Source of the DNA: JAJEFO01 sp022819605 | GTDB lineage: Bacteria; Pseudomonadota; Alphaproteobacteria; Rhodobacterales; Rhodobacteraceae | DNA length: 64,000 nt | Direction: 5' to 3' | NCBI GenBank assembly: GCA_965221545.1 | Contig: OZ244901.1 | Span: 4,464,001 to 4,528,000, forward strand | Shown: one piece after another, positions 31,986 to 39,190 of the stretch | How the letters are laid out: each line of letters begins with the position of its first letter | Position numbering within the stretch: position 1 is the stretch's first letter | Notes under the pieces: model-generated | The model's input: only the letters and a program-made list of their open reading frames with translations | What the model was told of the DNA's origin: nothing | Database searches by the model: none | Translations under genes and position numbers: made by a program

Positions 31986-32072
31986 GCCCAGGTGGCGGAA
32001 TTGGTAGACGCGCTAGCTTCAGGTGCTAGTGTCCGTATGGACGTGGAGGTTCGAGTCCTCTCCTGGGCACCA
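31986..32072 (+). tRNA. tRNA-Leu (anticodon CAG)
   Basis: The acceptor stem GCCCAGG pairs with CCTGGGC, followed by discriminator A and an encoded CCA. The anticodon loop TTCAGGT in the GCTAGC/GCTAGT stem gives CAG, so it reads CUG leucine codons. A variable arm (class II) and a T-loop TTCGAGTC are present. It is 87 bases with CCA. The P4-type integrase gene begins downstream once the later IS21 insertion is removed, so this tRNA is the probable attachment site of the genomic island. Confidence 0.97.
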
Positions 32073-32186
32073 TTTCTTCCGAACATAGATGCTCATAACT
32101 CCGCAAAAACATTGAGTTTTTCGATGTTTTCTGGTAGTCATGCTGAACATAGATTTCCACCCGATACCGCCAAAAAACACGCATTT

Positions 32187-32236
32187 GGGGGTATCAATTG
32201 GGGGTATCGACCCCCGTTTTTGAGGATGATACCCCC
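32187..32236. repeat. GGGGGTATC repeats upstream of the integrase start
   Basis: The 9-mer GGGGGTATC occurs twice in direct orientation (32187-32195, 32200-32208) and once inverted (32228-32236). It lies in the stretch that directly preceded the integrase ATG before IS21 inserted. Two direct copies of GAACATAGAT also lie nearby (32081-32090, 32145-32154). Such arrays are typical of integrase/excisionase arm sites or an integrase autoregulatory operator. The role is inferred from position. Confidence 0.5.
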
Positions 32237-32240
32237 ATGG
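32236..32240. repeat. Target-site duplication CATGG, left copy
   Basis: CATGG directly precedes the left end of the IS21 element, and the identical CATGG lies directly after its right end (36918-36922). Five bases is within the 4-8 base duplication range of the IS21 family. Confidence 0.9.
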
Positions 32241-32298
32241 TGTTGGTGGCAACTGTAAATCCAACATTTGTGGCAAACGAAAATGCAACAGTTTTGGC
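32241..32298 (+). repeat. IS21 left terminal inverted repeat
   Basis: This 58-base end matches the reverse complement of 36860-36917. The outer part carries repeated TGGCAA-type boxes, as in IS21 ends that bind multiple transposase subunits. The inner GCAACAGTTTTGGC is identical in both ends and nearly identical in the remnant at 43715. Confidence 0.92.
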
Positions 32299-32363
32299 TT
32301 GCTGTTTCGTGAGGCCTCGGGCCGCTGTGGTGATGAAGTCACCACTGACGGAAAGGGGCACGG

Positions 32364-33386
32364 ATGTACGGATGGGAGACCAGGATGTTGCTGAAGCACT
32401 ATCTCGATCAGGGCGTTTCGCAGTCCGAGCTGGCGCGGCGGTTCGGGATCGATCGCACGACGATCTGGCGCTGGGTCAGGACGGGGCAGCTGGACCGGGA
32501 CCTGTCGGCCGGTTCGAACGGATATTCGCCGCGGCCTCCGGTGACGCGCAAGCTCGACCCTTACAAGGCGATCATCGACGCGCGCCTCGAGGAGTTTCCG
32601 AAGCTGTCGGCGAAGCGGCTGTTCGACGAGGTCCGCGCGGCGGGCTATCCGGGCTGCTACGAGGGCGTGCGGAACTACGTGCGGGTTGCCCGGCCCCGCG
32701 CGCCGATCGAGCCGACGGTCCGCTTCGAGACGCCTGCGGGCAGGCAGGGCCAGGTGGACTTCGGGACCTTCACGCTTCCCTGGGGCCGGCGCCATGCCCT
32801 GGTGGTCGTGCTGGGATACTCCCGCCTGCTGTGGCTGAACTTCTACCCGCGGCAGACGATGGCGGTGCTGATGGAAGGGCTGGAGAGCGCCTTCGAGGCG
32901 TTCGGCGGGGTTCCGGAGGAGCTTCTGTTCGACCAGATGCGCGCCGTCGTGCTGTCCGACGGCCGCGCCGCCGGGGGCGCCCTGCTGCTCAACGCGGAGT
33001 TCCTGCGCTTTGCGGCGCACTGGGGGTTCATGCCCCGCGCGTGCCGGCCGTATCGGGCCCGCACGAAGGGCAAGGTGGAGCGGCCGATCCGCTACATCCG
33101 GGAGAGCTTCTTCTACGGGCGCAGCTTCGCGAACGACGACGATCTCAACGCACAGGCCGCAGGCTGGCTGGACGAGGTGGCCAACGTGCGCCGGCACGGC
33201 ACGACGGGAGAGCGCCCCGCCGACCGTTTCGAACGCGACGAGCGTGCGGTGCTGCAACCCATGGCCGGCAGCCCCTACCGCCGTCTCGGCCTCCGGCAGG
33301 CTGCGGAACCCGAACGGCGGCACGTCCCGGTGACCGTGGAGGTCGAGCGGCGGCCGCTCAGCGACTACGCGGAGGCACTGCAATGA
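32364..33386 (+). CDS. istA: IS21 transposase IstA
   Basis: This 340-aa transposase has an N-terminal HTH (SQSELARRFGIDRTTIWRWV, residues 19-38) and an rve/DDE catalytic core. The core has Asp in GQVDFGTF, Asp in LLFDQMRAVV and Glu in GKVERPIRYIRE. The C-terminal region has the VPVTVEVERRPLSDY tail that precedes istB in this family. It is shorter than the prototype IS21 IstA (about 390 aa), but no domain is missing. GGAAAGGGG lies upstream of the ATG, and the stop overlaps the istB ATG. The protein looks intact, but its ATPase partner is disrupted. Confidence 0.96.
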   Translation: MYGWETRMLLKHYLDQGVSQSELARRFGIDRTTIWRWVRTGQLDRDLSAGSNGYSPRPPVTRKLDPYKAIIDARLEEFPKLSAKRLFDEVRAAGYPGCYEGVRNYVRVARPRAPIEPTVRFETPAGRQGQVDFGTFTLPWGRRHALVVVLGYSRLLWLNFYPRQTMAVLMEGLESAFEAFGGVPEELLFDQMRAVVLSDGRAAGGALLLNAEFLRFAAHWGFMPRACRPYRARTKGKVERPIRYIRESFFYGRSFANDDDLNAQAAGWLDEVANVRRHGTTGERPADRFERDERAVLQPMAGSPYRRLGLRQAAEPERRHVPVTVEVERRPLSDYAEALQ

Positions 33387-33773
33387 AGGCCCCGGCGCCG
33401 ACACGGCGCGACAGGCTGCGGGCGATGCTGGCCGACCTCAAGATGCCCGGCGCGCTGGAGGCCGTCGACGGCATCCTCTCCGAGGTCGACGGCGGCACGG
33501 TCTCGGCGGCCGAGGCCATCGAGCAGCTCCTGAACGCCCAGATCGCGCTGCGCAACAACCGCAGGCTCCAGACCGCCATGCGCTCCTCAAGGCTGCCCGC
33601 GGTCAAGACGCTCGACCAGTTCGACTTCGCCTTCCAGCCCAGCGTCAAGCGCGAGCAGGTCGAGAGCCTGCACGAACTCGGCTTCCTCGACCGCCGCGAG
33701 AACGTGATCCTGCTAGGCCCGCCAGAGACGGATTCATAATACACACCTCGCTACGTTATTGTTAATGCACAAT

Positions 33774-35858
33774 TTAATTTGCCGAACTTGAAGACAACGG
33801 GTCGTTTGCGGGATCCACGACACTTTCAAACAACGATGGTTGCTCCGGGCATGACTGCTTGCCGACATCCACATTTGTCAGGTCGGCGCCTGATATCACC
33901 CATGGTGCACCCTTGCAGACCTGCCGGGCAGGAAGCGCCCTTTCCTTGATCAGCCGGCGTATGACCGACCGGCCAACGCCAAGAGCCTCGGCAGCTTCCG
34001 GCAAGGTGAGTTCGTCGCGTTCCTGCCGTTCTCCCTCGCGATAAACCGGGATGTCCCGATACGAACGGAAACTCCGGACATTCGGTTCTCTCCAGCTGTT
34101 CCCCTTCGCCGTCTTCCGGCCAAGGCGGTTCAGCAGTGCCGCGATCCTCGAATCCGGCATCAGCCGGGCCAGCGCCGATATGATCTCTTCGGTCTCCGCG
34201 TCACTTGAGTAACGGTGCTGCCCGGACTTGTTCCTGCGGATGTTGATCTCGGTATGGTCGCCGCCTCGCCAGTGAAGCAGCAACCTGACCCGGGGGCCTT
34301 GAACCGAAGCCACAACTTCTACAATCGCGGCTCGCAGGATGCGCTTGCGGATCTCCGGGGTCACCTTCTCATCGGTCCAGGCCCTCTCCAGATCGGCCCC
34401 GAGCGCCAGGCAGTCCTCCCTTTCCTGCGCCGACATCTCGCAACTCTCCTCCCTGATGCGCAGACGCGCGAGTGTCGCCTCGATCTCGCTGACCGTGATC
34501 AGCCGCTCATTCCATCTGCGCTCAAGTTCGCCGGCAACCTGCCGGTTCTCGACATCGACGGAATCATACTGGCGCCAGGCGCGGTCCGCTTCGTAACGCG
34601 CACGCTCGAGAGCCAGTTCCGTTTGCCGGACCGTCTCGGATGTCTCCCGCCCGCTGTCCTCGATGGCCAGCAATGACGCCTCCATGCCGATCGGCTGGAG
34701 AACCCGCACGATCTCGCCGCCAATCGCCTCGTCCGCCAGCCGGCCGCCAAAGGAGATGCACTTCATCTCGCCGTGGTTGAGGTGGCTGCTGCGGCAATTA
34801 TAGCGAAGGACATTGGACCGGGTGCCGGAATAGGCAACCTGAATCCTTTGGCCGCAATGCCCGCAGCGCAGCAGCCCTGCAAGCAGCGCCTCGCCGCCGC
34901 GAACCGCACCGCGCGCGCCGCTCGGGAAGAACTTCGATGCATTGTTCGAGATCACGCGCTGGTTCGCCTCGAATTCGTCCCAGGCGATGTAGCCTTCATG
35001 ATTGTCCCTCTTCAAGACCTGCCAGTCGTCTCGGGCCAGGCTGTGTCCGCGGCTCACGTGCTTGCGCCCGTCGCGGATGCTGATGCGGCTGCTTCGGCGG
35101 CCAAATGCATAGGCGCCGGCATAGACCGGGTTGGTCAGGATGCTGTGAACCCGGGTGTAGCCCGGCAGGCTCCAGCGCAACCGCTCATGTCCTGGCAGCG
35201 CCGACGGCAGCTCGATCCCTTCCTGGCGCAGCCAGAGATGAAGCTGGCGCACGCTTTGAAGTTCCCTGAACTTGCGGAACACCAGCGACAGGGCTTCCCG
35301 CACGCGCAGGTCCGGGTCCATCTCGATGCCGTCCTTGCCCACCCTTCGGTAGCCGGCCGCCACGAACAGGAACAGCTCGCCGCGCTCGGCCTTGCGCCGG
35401 GCACCTTCCTCCGAGCGCTTGCGGATGTTCGAGGCCTCGAGTTCCGACATCGCGCCATGCATGCCGAGAAGCATCCTGTCCGTCGGCAGCCGGGGATCGT
35501 AGACCGTGTTCTCATCGGCAAGCAGGCAGCCGACCAGGCCGCAGAACTCGATCAGCGTATGCCATTCCCGGCCGTTGCGCGCCAGCCGTGACGCATCCAC
35601 CGCCAGGATCATTCCGACCTCGTTGCGGCATACCGCAGCCAGCATGCGATCGAAACCGGCGCGCTCGGTGCCGCTGCCGGAGCGCCCGAGATCGTCGTCG
35701 ATCACGGTCGCTTCCGGCCAGCCGAGCTGTCCGGCCCGCACCTTCAGGTCATATTGCCAGTTCCGGCTTTCGGCATTGTTGCGGACCTGGTGCATGGTCG
35801 ATTGCCGAACATAGACGATCGCCGAACGGGACAGGTGATCAGGCGTGATCCGGTTCAT
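33774..35858 (-). CDS. Large serine recombinase with C-terminal helix-turn-helix
   Basis: This 694-aa recombinase has an N-terminal resolvase domain. The catalytic Ser lies in IVYVRQST (residues 13-20), and the Arg-rich ILAVDASRLARNGREWH and DRMLLGMHGAMSELEASNIRKRS blocks follow. A recombinase domain comes next (about 190-310). A zinc ribbon CGHCGQRI...C...C (about 335-370) and a Glu/Arg-rich coiled coil (about 410-490) complete the integrase core. An extra C-terminal module carries LPEAAEALGVGRSVIRRLIK, a MerR/excisionase-like HTH. Because directionality factors are often small HTH proteins, a built-in one is notable. The start overlaps the stop of the 124-aa gene (ATGA). Confidence 0.93.
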   Translation of the reverse strand: MNRITPDHLSRSAIVYVRQSTMHQVRNNAESRNWQYDLKVRAGQLGWPEATVIDDDLGRSGSGTERAGFDRMLAAVCRNEVGMILAVDASRLARNGREWHTLIEFCGLVGCLLADENTVYDPRLPTDRMLLGMHGAMSELEASNIRKRSEEGARRKAERGELFLFVAAGYRRVGKDGIEMDPDLRVREALSLVFRKFRELQSVRQLHLWLRQEGIELPSALPGHERLRWSLPGYTRVHSILTNPVYAGAYAFGRRSSRISIRDGRKHVSRGHSLARDDWQVLKRDNHEGYIAWDEFEANQRVISNNASKFFPSGARGAVRGGEALLAGLLRCGHCGQRIQVAYSGTRSNVLRYNCRSSHLNHGEMKCISFGGRLADEAIGGEIVRVLQPIGMEASLLAIEDSGRETSETVRQTELALERARYEADRAWRQYDSVDVENRQVAGELERRWNERLITVSEIEATLARLRIREESCEMSAQEREDCLALGADLERAWTDEKVTPEIRKRILRAAIVEVVASVQGPRVRLLLHWRGGDHTEINIRRNKSGQHRYSSDAETEEIISALARLMPDSRIAALLNRLGRKTAKGNSWREPNVRSFRSYRDIPVYREGERQERDELTLPEAAEALGVGRSVIRRLIKERALPARQVCKGAPWVISGADLTNVDVGKQSCPEQPSLFESVVDPANDPLSSSSAN

Positions 35859-36229
35859 GACTCTCTCCTCTCCGTGTCGCCGCCTGCCTGAGAAGCCTGG
35901 CCAGCAGCAACAGCAGCTCCTGCCGCCTCTCCTGATCCAGAACCCGTTCCGGCCCGTCCGGATCGAACAGTTCCCTTTGCCGGATCTTTCCTGGTCGTCT
36001 CATGCCGATTCCTTCCGTCAGCCGTTGCAGATTGCAGGAAGTTATCGAGAACCCTTCGCAGTTCCGACAGGGCGGTTCTCGAAAGCCTCGGAGCAGTCCG
36101 GACTTCGAGCATCCGGGCTTCCGGGCGGGTCATCCATTCTCCGATGGTCAACGGGCGCCCGTCAGGCAGGCGGATGCAGAGATTGGCCCCGCTCGGCGAA
36201 GGACGGCGGGAGATCAGCTCGACCTGCAT
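35855..36229 (-). CDS. Small protein coupled to the serine recombinase
   Basis: This 124-aa protein is encoded just upstream of the recombinase, and its stop overlaps the recombinase start. Residues 1-80 look structured (PDGRPLTIGEWMTRPEARML, then a helix with LSELRRVLDNFL). The tail is Gly/Ala/Arg-rich and probably disordered. I do not recognise the family. Position and coupling suggest an accessory factor of the element, possibly a directionality or immunity function. A 7-base perfect inverted repeat (36261-36279) lies 32 bases upstream of its ATG. Confidence 0.7.
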   Translation of the reverse strand: MQVELISRRPSPSGANLCIRLPDGRPLTIGEWMTRPEARMLEVRTAPRLSRTALSELRRVLDNFLQSATADGRNRHETTRKDPAKGTVRSGRAGTGSGSGEAAGAAVAAGQASQAGGDTERRES

Positions 36230-36260
36230 GTCGAAACACGGATGGAAACGATAGTGGATC

Positions 36261-36279
36261 GTCAGCCGAACAGGCTGAC
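36261..36279. promoter_or_regulatory. Inverted repeat upstream of the recombinase unit
   Basis: GTCAGCC-GAACA-GGCTGAC forms perfect 7-base arms around a 5-base centre. It lies between the 124-aa gene start (36229) and the element's right junction (36305). It could be an operator for the recombinase's HTH, part of the attachment site, or an mRNA hairpin. Confidence 0.55.
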
Positions 36280-36859
36280 AATGGGCATTGTAACGCTGGC
36301 TCGCCCGGGGTCGGGAAGACCCACCTGGCCATAAGCCTCGCGATCGCGGCAGCCGAAGCCGGCCGGCGCGTCTACTACGGCACGCTCGCCGGGCTGATCG
36401 AGTCCCTCACCGACGCCAAGGCTGCCGGCAACCTGTCCCGCCGGCTGCGCGTGCTGACGCATCCGGCCCTCCTGGTGGTCGACGAAATCGGCTACCTGCC
36501 GGTCAGCCAGGACGGTGCCGTGCTGTTCTTCCAGCTCGTCAACGCCCGGCACGAAAGAGCGTCGACGGTTCTGACGTCGAACAAGGGCTTCGAGGAATGG
36601 GGCCGCGTGCTCGGCGACGAGGTCATGGCTGCAGCCCTGATCGACCGGCTGGTCCATCACTGCCACATCGTCAACATACGGGGGAACAGCTACAGGATGC
36701 GGGATCACCAGAACCTGATGCGTTCCGGACCGGACCGGCGCCGCAGGAAGGACGGATCATGATCGGCGACAACGACAAGGACGGATTCGGTGCGGGCCGG
36801 TTGCTCAAAGCCCTGCCGGATCCAGCACCCAGGCACCCTGCCTGGGGGAAAGAACTCGC

Positions 36860-36917
36860 GCCAAAACTGTTGCATTTTCATTTGCCAGAATTGTGGGAAA
36901 TTCACTTGCCAATGACA
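36860..36917 (+). repeat. IS21 right terminal inverted repeat
   Basis: This is the right end of the IS21 element. Its reverse complement aligns with 32241-32298 without gaps. It is followed directly by the right copy of the CATGG duplication. Confidence 0.92.
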
Positions 36918-36922
36918 CATGG
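36918..36922. repeat. Target-site duplication CATGG, right copy
   Basis: This right-hand copy contains the ATG start codon of the island integrase (36919-36921). The coding sequence is therefore intact at this point, while its original upstream region is displaced by 4.7 kb. Confidence 0.9.
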
Positions 36923-37035
36923 CTCTTTCCGACCTGAAAATCAGAACAGCGAAGAATCCAGTGAAGCCGTATAAGCTGGCTGATGGAGGCGGTTTGTTCC
37001 TCCTGGTGAAGCCCAATAGCTGAAAGCTGTGGCAG

Positions 37036-38545
37036 CAAAGATATGGAACTTATATACCTAGCTAGCCAGACCGTCAGGCCGCCGCAGGCATTGATTTCAC
37101 GGGTCAGAGGTTGCCAGCGCAAACGCCGCTCGCCGTGCAGATACGCCAGTCCCTGACGTCTCGTTCATCGCGGCAAGGCGCTCCAGCGCCCTGTCGCGGA
37201 TGTTCTTCGCCGCATTGAGATCGGCATGGGCAGCATGGCCGCAGGCCAGGCAGTCGAAATCGTCCCGAGTTCTGCGATTCGCGGCCTCGACCGCACCGCA
37301 CTCGTGGCACTTCCGTGACGTGTTCATGGCGGGAACGACGATCACGTTCGCCGCCTTGTATTCCAGCATCCCCTTGAGCGCCGTCCAGCCCGTGTTCAGG
37401 ATCACGCGGTTGGTGCCGGACTTTTGCGCCACCATCGTGCCGGGCTCCTCGGCGGTGCCCTTCGCGGAGCGCGTCATCCCCTTCACGTTCAGGCCCTCGA
37501 CTGCAACTGTTCCCGCCTTCGTCGCCAGCTTCCGGCTCACGTGATGATGCCAGTTCTTCCGCCTGTTGGCGATCTTGCGCCGGACCTTCGCCAGGTGCAG
37601 CTTCGCCCTTTCGCGCCTGTTGCTTCCCTTCCGGCGCCGCGAAAGCCTGCGCTGCAGGCGCTGCGCCTGCGCGTCAAGACGCTTCATGTCCGGCATATCG
37701 TGAAGCGCGCCGTCGCTGTCCGCGACCTGGCCGCCGTTCCGGTCCAGCCCGAGAACGTGCCCGTCGTCGGCGGGCTCCTCGATCTCGACGGCGAAGCAGA
37801 CGACGGCGTACCACTTGCCGAGCTCGCGCTCCAGGACCGCGGAGACGGGCCTGCCGCCGGGATGCGGGTTCCCGCCCTTGCGTCGTATCCTCAGCGCGCC
37901 GAAGGACGGAACGTGCAGCGTGTCGTCCCTGACCTTGACGCCGGAGACGATGCTGATGCTGTTGAAGAACGCCCTTCCCTTGAATCGCGGGAAGCCCGGC
38001 GTCTCGCCGTTCTTCACGCGGCGAAAGAAGTGCTGGAAGGCACCGTCGAGCCGCTTCAGCGTTCCGCGCTGGATGGCGACCGGGCATTCCGCCATCTCCG
38101 GAAGGTCCCGGCGGCACTCGGTCAGGGCCTTGCACTGGTCGAAGTGTGTCCGGCCCTTTCCGGTCTTCCGGTAGCAGTCGATGCGTTCCTCCAGGGCGGC
38201 GTTGTAGAGCTGGCGCTGATCCTCCAGCACCCGCTCGAGCCGCCGCCAGCTGCTGCGCGTCTGCGGCAGCAGGCGGTAGACAACCTGCCTGTGCGTGGCG
38301 GCGAGGGCCATGCGGTCGTTCCTCCGGCTTGGGCTGGGGCGAGGGCGTCTAAAGCGCCTCGCAACGCACCCTGACCGCAACCGGAGTGCCTGTCAAGCAC
38401 GAAGTTCCCTTTTTATTCTCTTAAACGGAAGCCGCTGCCGCACATTGTTCCCGTTCTCGCCGGCATCATTCGCACGGACGTCTCGTTCGAGGTTGCCGTG
38501 CCGGAGGCGGCGGCCTGACGGGCTGTCAAGTGAGGTATATAAGCC
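37036..38545 (-). mobile_element. IS200/IS605-type element carrying only tnpB
   Basis: The element of about 1.5 kb interrupts the integrase between codons TAT (37042-37044) and CGT (38555). The nonamer CAAAGATAT is present at both boundaries (37036-37044 and 38546-38554). IS605 elements have matching cleavage motifs, one in the flank at the left end and one inside the right end, so the repeat is consistent with that chemistry, although it is longer than the usual 4-5 bases. No tnpA (Y1 transposase) is present, so mobility would need TnpA in trans. Base positions are exact to within the nonamer. Confidence 0.85.
37097..38311 (-). CDS. tnpB: RNA-guided endonuclease TnpB
   Basis: This 404-aa protein is an intact TnpB. 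The N-terminal wedge/REC region starts YRLLPQTRSSWRRLERVLE. The split RuvC nuclease has Asp in GLDRNGGQVAD, Glu in VAVEGLNVKGM and Asp in HAAHADLNAAKN. The zinc finger is CHECGAVEAANRR...FDCLACG. TnpB uses an omega-RNA transcribed from the 3' end of its gene and cuts the empty donor site, favouring element retention. The omega-RNA should end at the element's right end near 37036-37045, so its guide would copy adjacent integrase sequence. The ATG at 38311 is chosen because the upstream frame is Arg-rich and lacks similarity. Confidence 0.93.
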   Translation of the reverse strand: MALAATHRQVVYRLLPQTRSSWRRLERVLEDQRQLYNAALEERIDCYRKTGKGRTHFDQCKALTECRRDLPEMAECPVAIQRGTLKRLDGAFQHFFRRVKNGETPGFPRFKGRAFFNSISIVSGVKVRDDTLHVPSFGALRIRRKGGNPHPGGRPVSAVLERELGKWYAVVCFAVEIEEPADDGHVLGLDRNGGQVADSDGALHDMPDMKRLDAQAQRLQRRLSRRRKGSNRRERAKLHLAKVRRKIANRRKNWHHHVSRKLATKAGTVAVEGLNVKGMTRSAKGTAEEPGTMVAQKSGTNRVILNTGWTALKGMLEYKAANVIVVPAMNTSRKCHECGAVEAANRRTRDDFDCLACGHAAHADLNAAKNIRDRALERLAAMNETSGTGVSARRAAFALATSDP

Positions 38546-38804
38546 CCAAAGATATCGTTTCTTGGGCAAGGAGCAGTTGCTTTCTCACGGTTCGTACCCA
38601 GCGGTGTCACTTGCCCAGGCGCGTTTGAAGCGAGAGAAGACCCACGTTGTTTTGGCCGAGGGACGTGATCCCGCAGTCCAGAAGCGCCTGGACGACATCG
38701 AAGCCGAAACTCAGGCACGTACGACCTTTTGGCTGGTGGCCGAAGATTATCTGCAGATGGCCTATGAACGTGAGCTGGCAGATGCAACGATACGCAAGAA
38801 GATC

Positions 38805-38836
38805 TGGCACGTAGAAAAGCTGGCACGTAGAAAAGC
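38805..38836 (+). repeat. 16-base tandem duplication in the integrase remnant
   Basis: TGGCACGTAGAAAAGC is repeated exactly twice in tandem (38805-38820, 38821-38836). Removing one copy restores the integrase reading frame across the site, so this is a replication-slippage mutation that inactivated the gene. Confidence 0.95.
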
Positions 38837-38950
38837 TGGCCACACCGCTCCACAACCGCCCGATCAACGAGATAAGCTCAGCTGAAATTCTGCAGCTCGT
38901 GAAGCGGATTGAGCGAAGCGGGAGACTTGAGACAGCTAAAATGTGAAATC

Positions 38951-38984
38951 GCGTTGAGAATGTTGAGCTCAACATTCTCAACGC
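38951..38984. repeat. Perfect 34-base palindrome
   Basis: Bases 38951-38984 are identical to their own reverse complement, with the centre at a SacI-type GAGCTC and no spacer. Arms begin GCGTTGAGAATG. It lies 10 bases after the last recognisable integrase codon. There is no T-run after it. It could be a protein-binding site, a replication or partition element, or a palindrome created at a deletion junction. Confidence 0.95.
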
Positions 38985-39190
38985 CGTTGAACACGTTGAA
39001 GGCTTGGCTATGCAACGCCGATCTCCTGCCGATGAAAAATGAACTTTGGCCTTTGGTGGCGACGATAGTTTGGCCCAGACAATACCTAGTGACCGCACTT
39101 CGTCTGCACGCGAAACCATCCTCGCCGCACTCTTCCGCGGCTTATTTTATTGCCCGCCACCGAATTGCTCTGAAATGCACGCCGGTCAGA

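Larger units (their letters stand above)
33724..36305 (-). mobile_element. Serine-recombinase mobile element inserted in istB
   Basis: This 2582-bp segment interrupts istB. The sequence CGCC occurs at both junctions (33720-33723 and 36302-36305), so the crossover lies within these 4 bases. Serine recombinases need only a 2-bp core. The element encodes a 124-aa protein and a 694-aa recombinase on the minus strand and has no obvious terminal inverted repeats, as expected for site-specific integration rather than transposition by DDE enzymes. The empty site restores the istB frame exactly. Confidence 0.9.
33383..36762 (+). pseudogene. istB: istB, split by the serine-recombinase element
   Basis: The IstB ATPase helper is present as two parts, 33383-33723 and 36306-36762. 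The first reads through NVILLGPP; the second resumes at GVGKTHLAISLA. Joining base 33723 to 36306 restores the Walker A codons PPGVGKTHLA in frame and gives a complete 265-aa protein with Walker B LLVVDEIGYLP. The left part now ends a few codons into the insertion (PPETDS). The precision shows that the insertion is recent or maintained and that istB was intact before it. Excision could regenerate a functional IS21. Confidence 0.95.
32241..36917 (+). mobile_element. IS21-family insertion sequence, interrupted by a nested element
   Basis: The ends are matching 58-base inverted repeats (32241-32298 and 36860-36917). Both start TGT, share TGGCAA at positions 7-12, and are identical over their inner 18 bases. 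The direct CATGG duplication outside both ends fixes the boundaries. The element carries istA and istB in the usual overlapping arrangement. Removing the nested serine-recombinase element (33724-36305) leaves 2095 bp, a normal IS21 size. A spacer with one more copy-like segment follows istB (GDNDKDGFG... frame), also present in a remnant at 43715. The insertion falls exactly on the integrase start codon. Confidence 0.95.
36919..38940 (+). pseudogene. int: P4-type tyrosine integrase, multiply disrupted and truncated
   Basis: The frame from 36919 reads MALSDLKIRTAKNPVKPYK followed by LADGGGLFLLVKPNS, the arm-binding N-terminus of P4/IntS-type integrases. It then meets a TGA (37021-37023), continues KLWQQRY to 37044, and is cut by the TnpB element. 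It resumes in frame at 38555 with RFLGKEQLLSHGSYPAVSLAQARL. A 16-base tandem duplication (38805-38836) then shifts the frame. Without it, the sequence reads on through WHVEKLATPLHNRPI and EISSAEILQLVKRIERSG to about 38940, where homology stops. The catalytic R-H-R-Y domain is absent. The integrase is dead in at least four ways, so the island cannot excise by its own enzyme. Confidence 0.9.
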
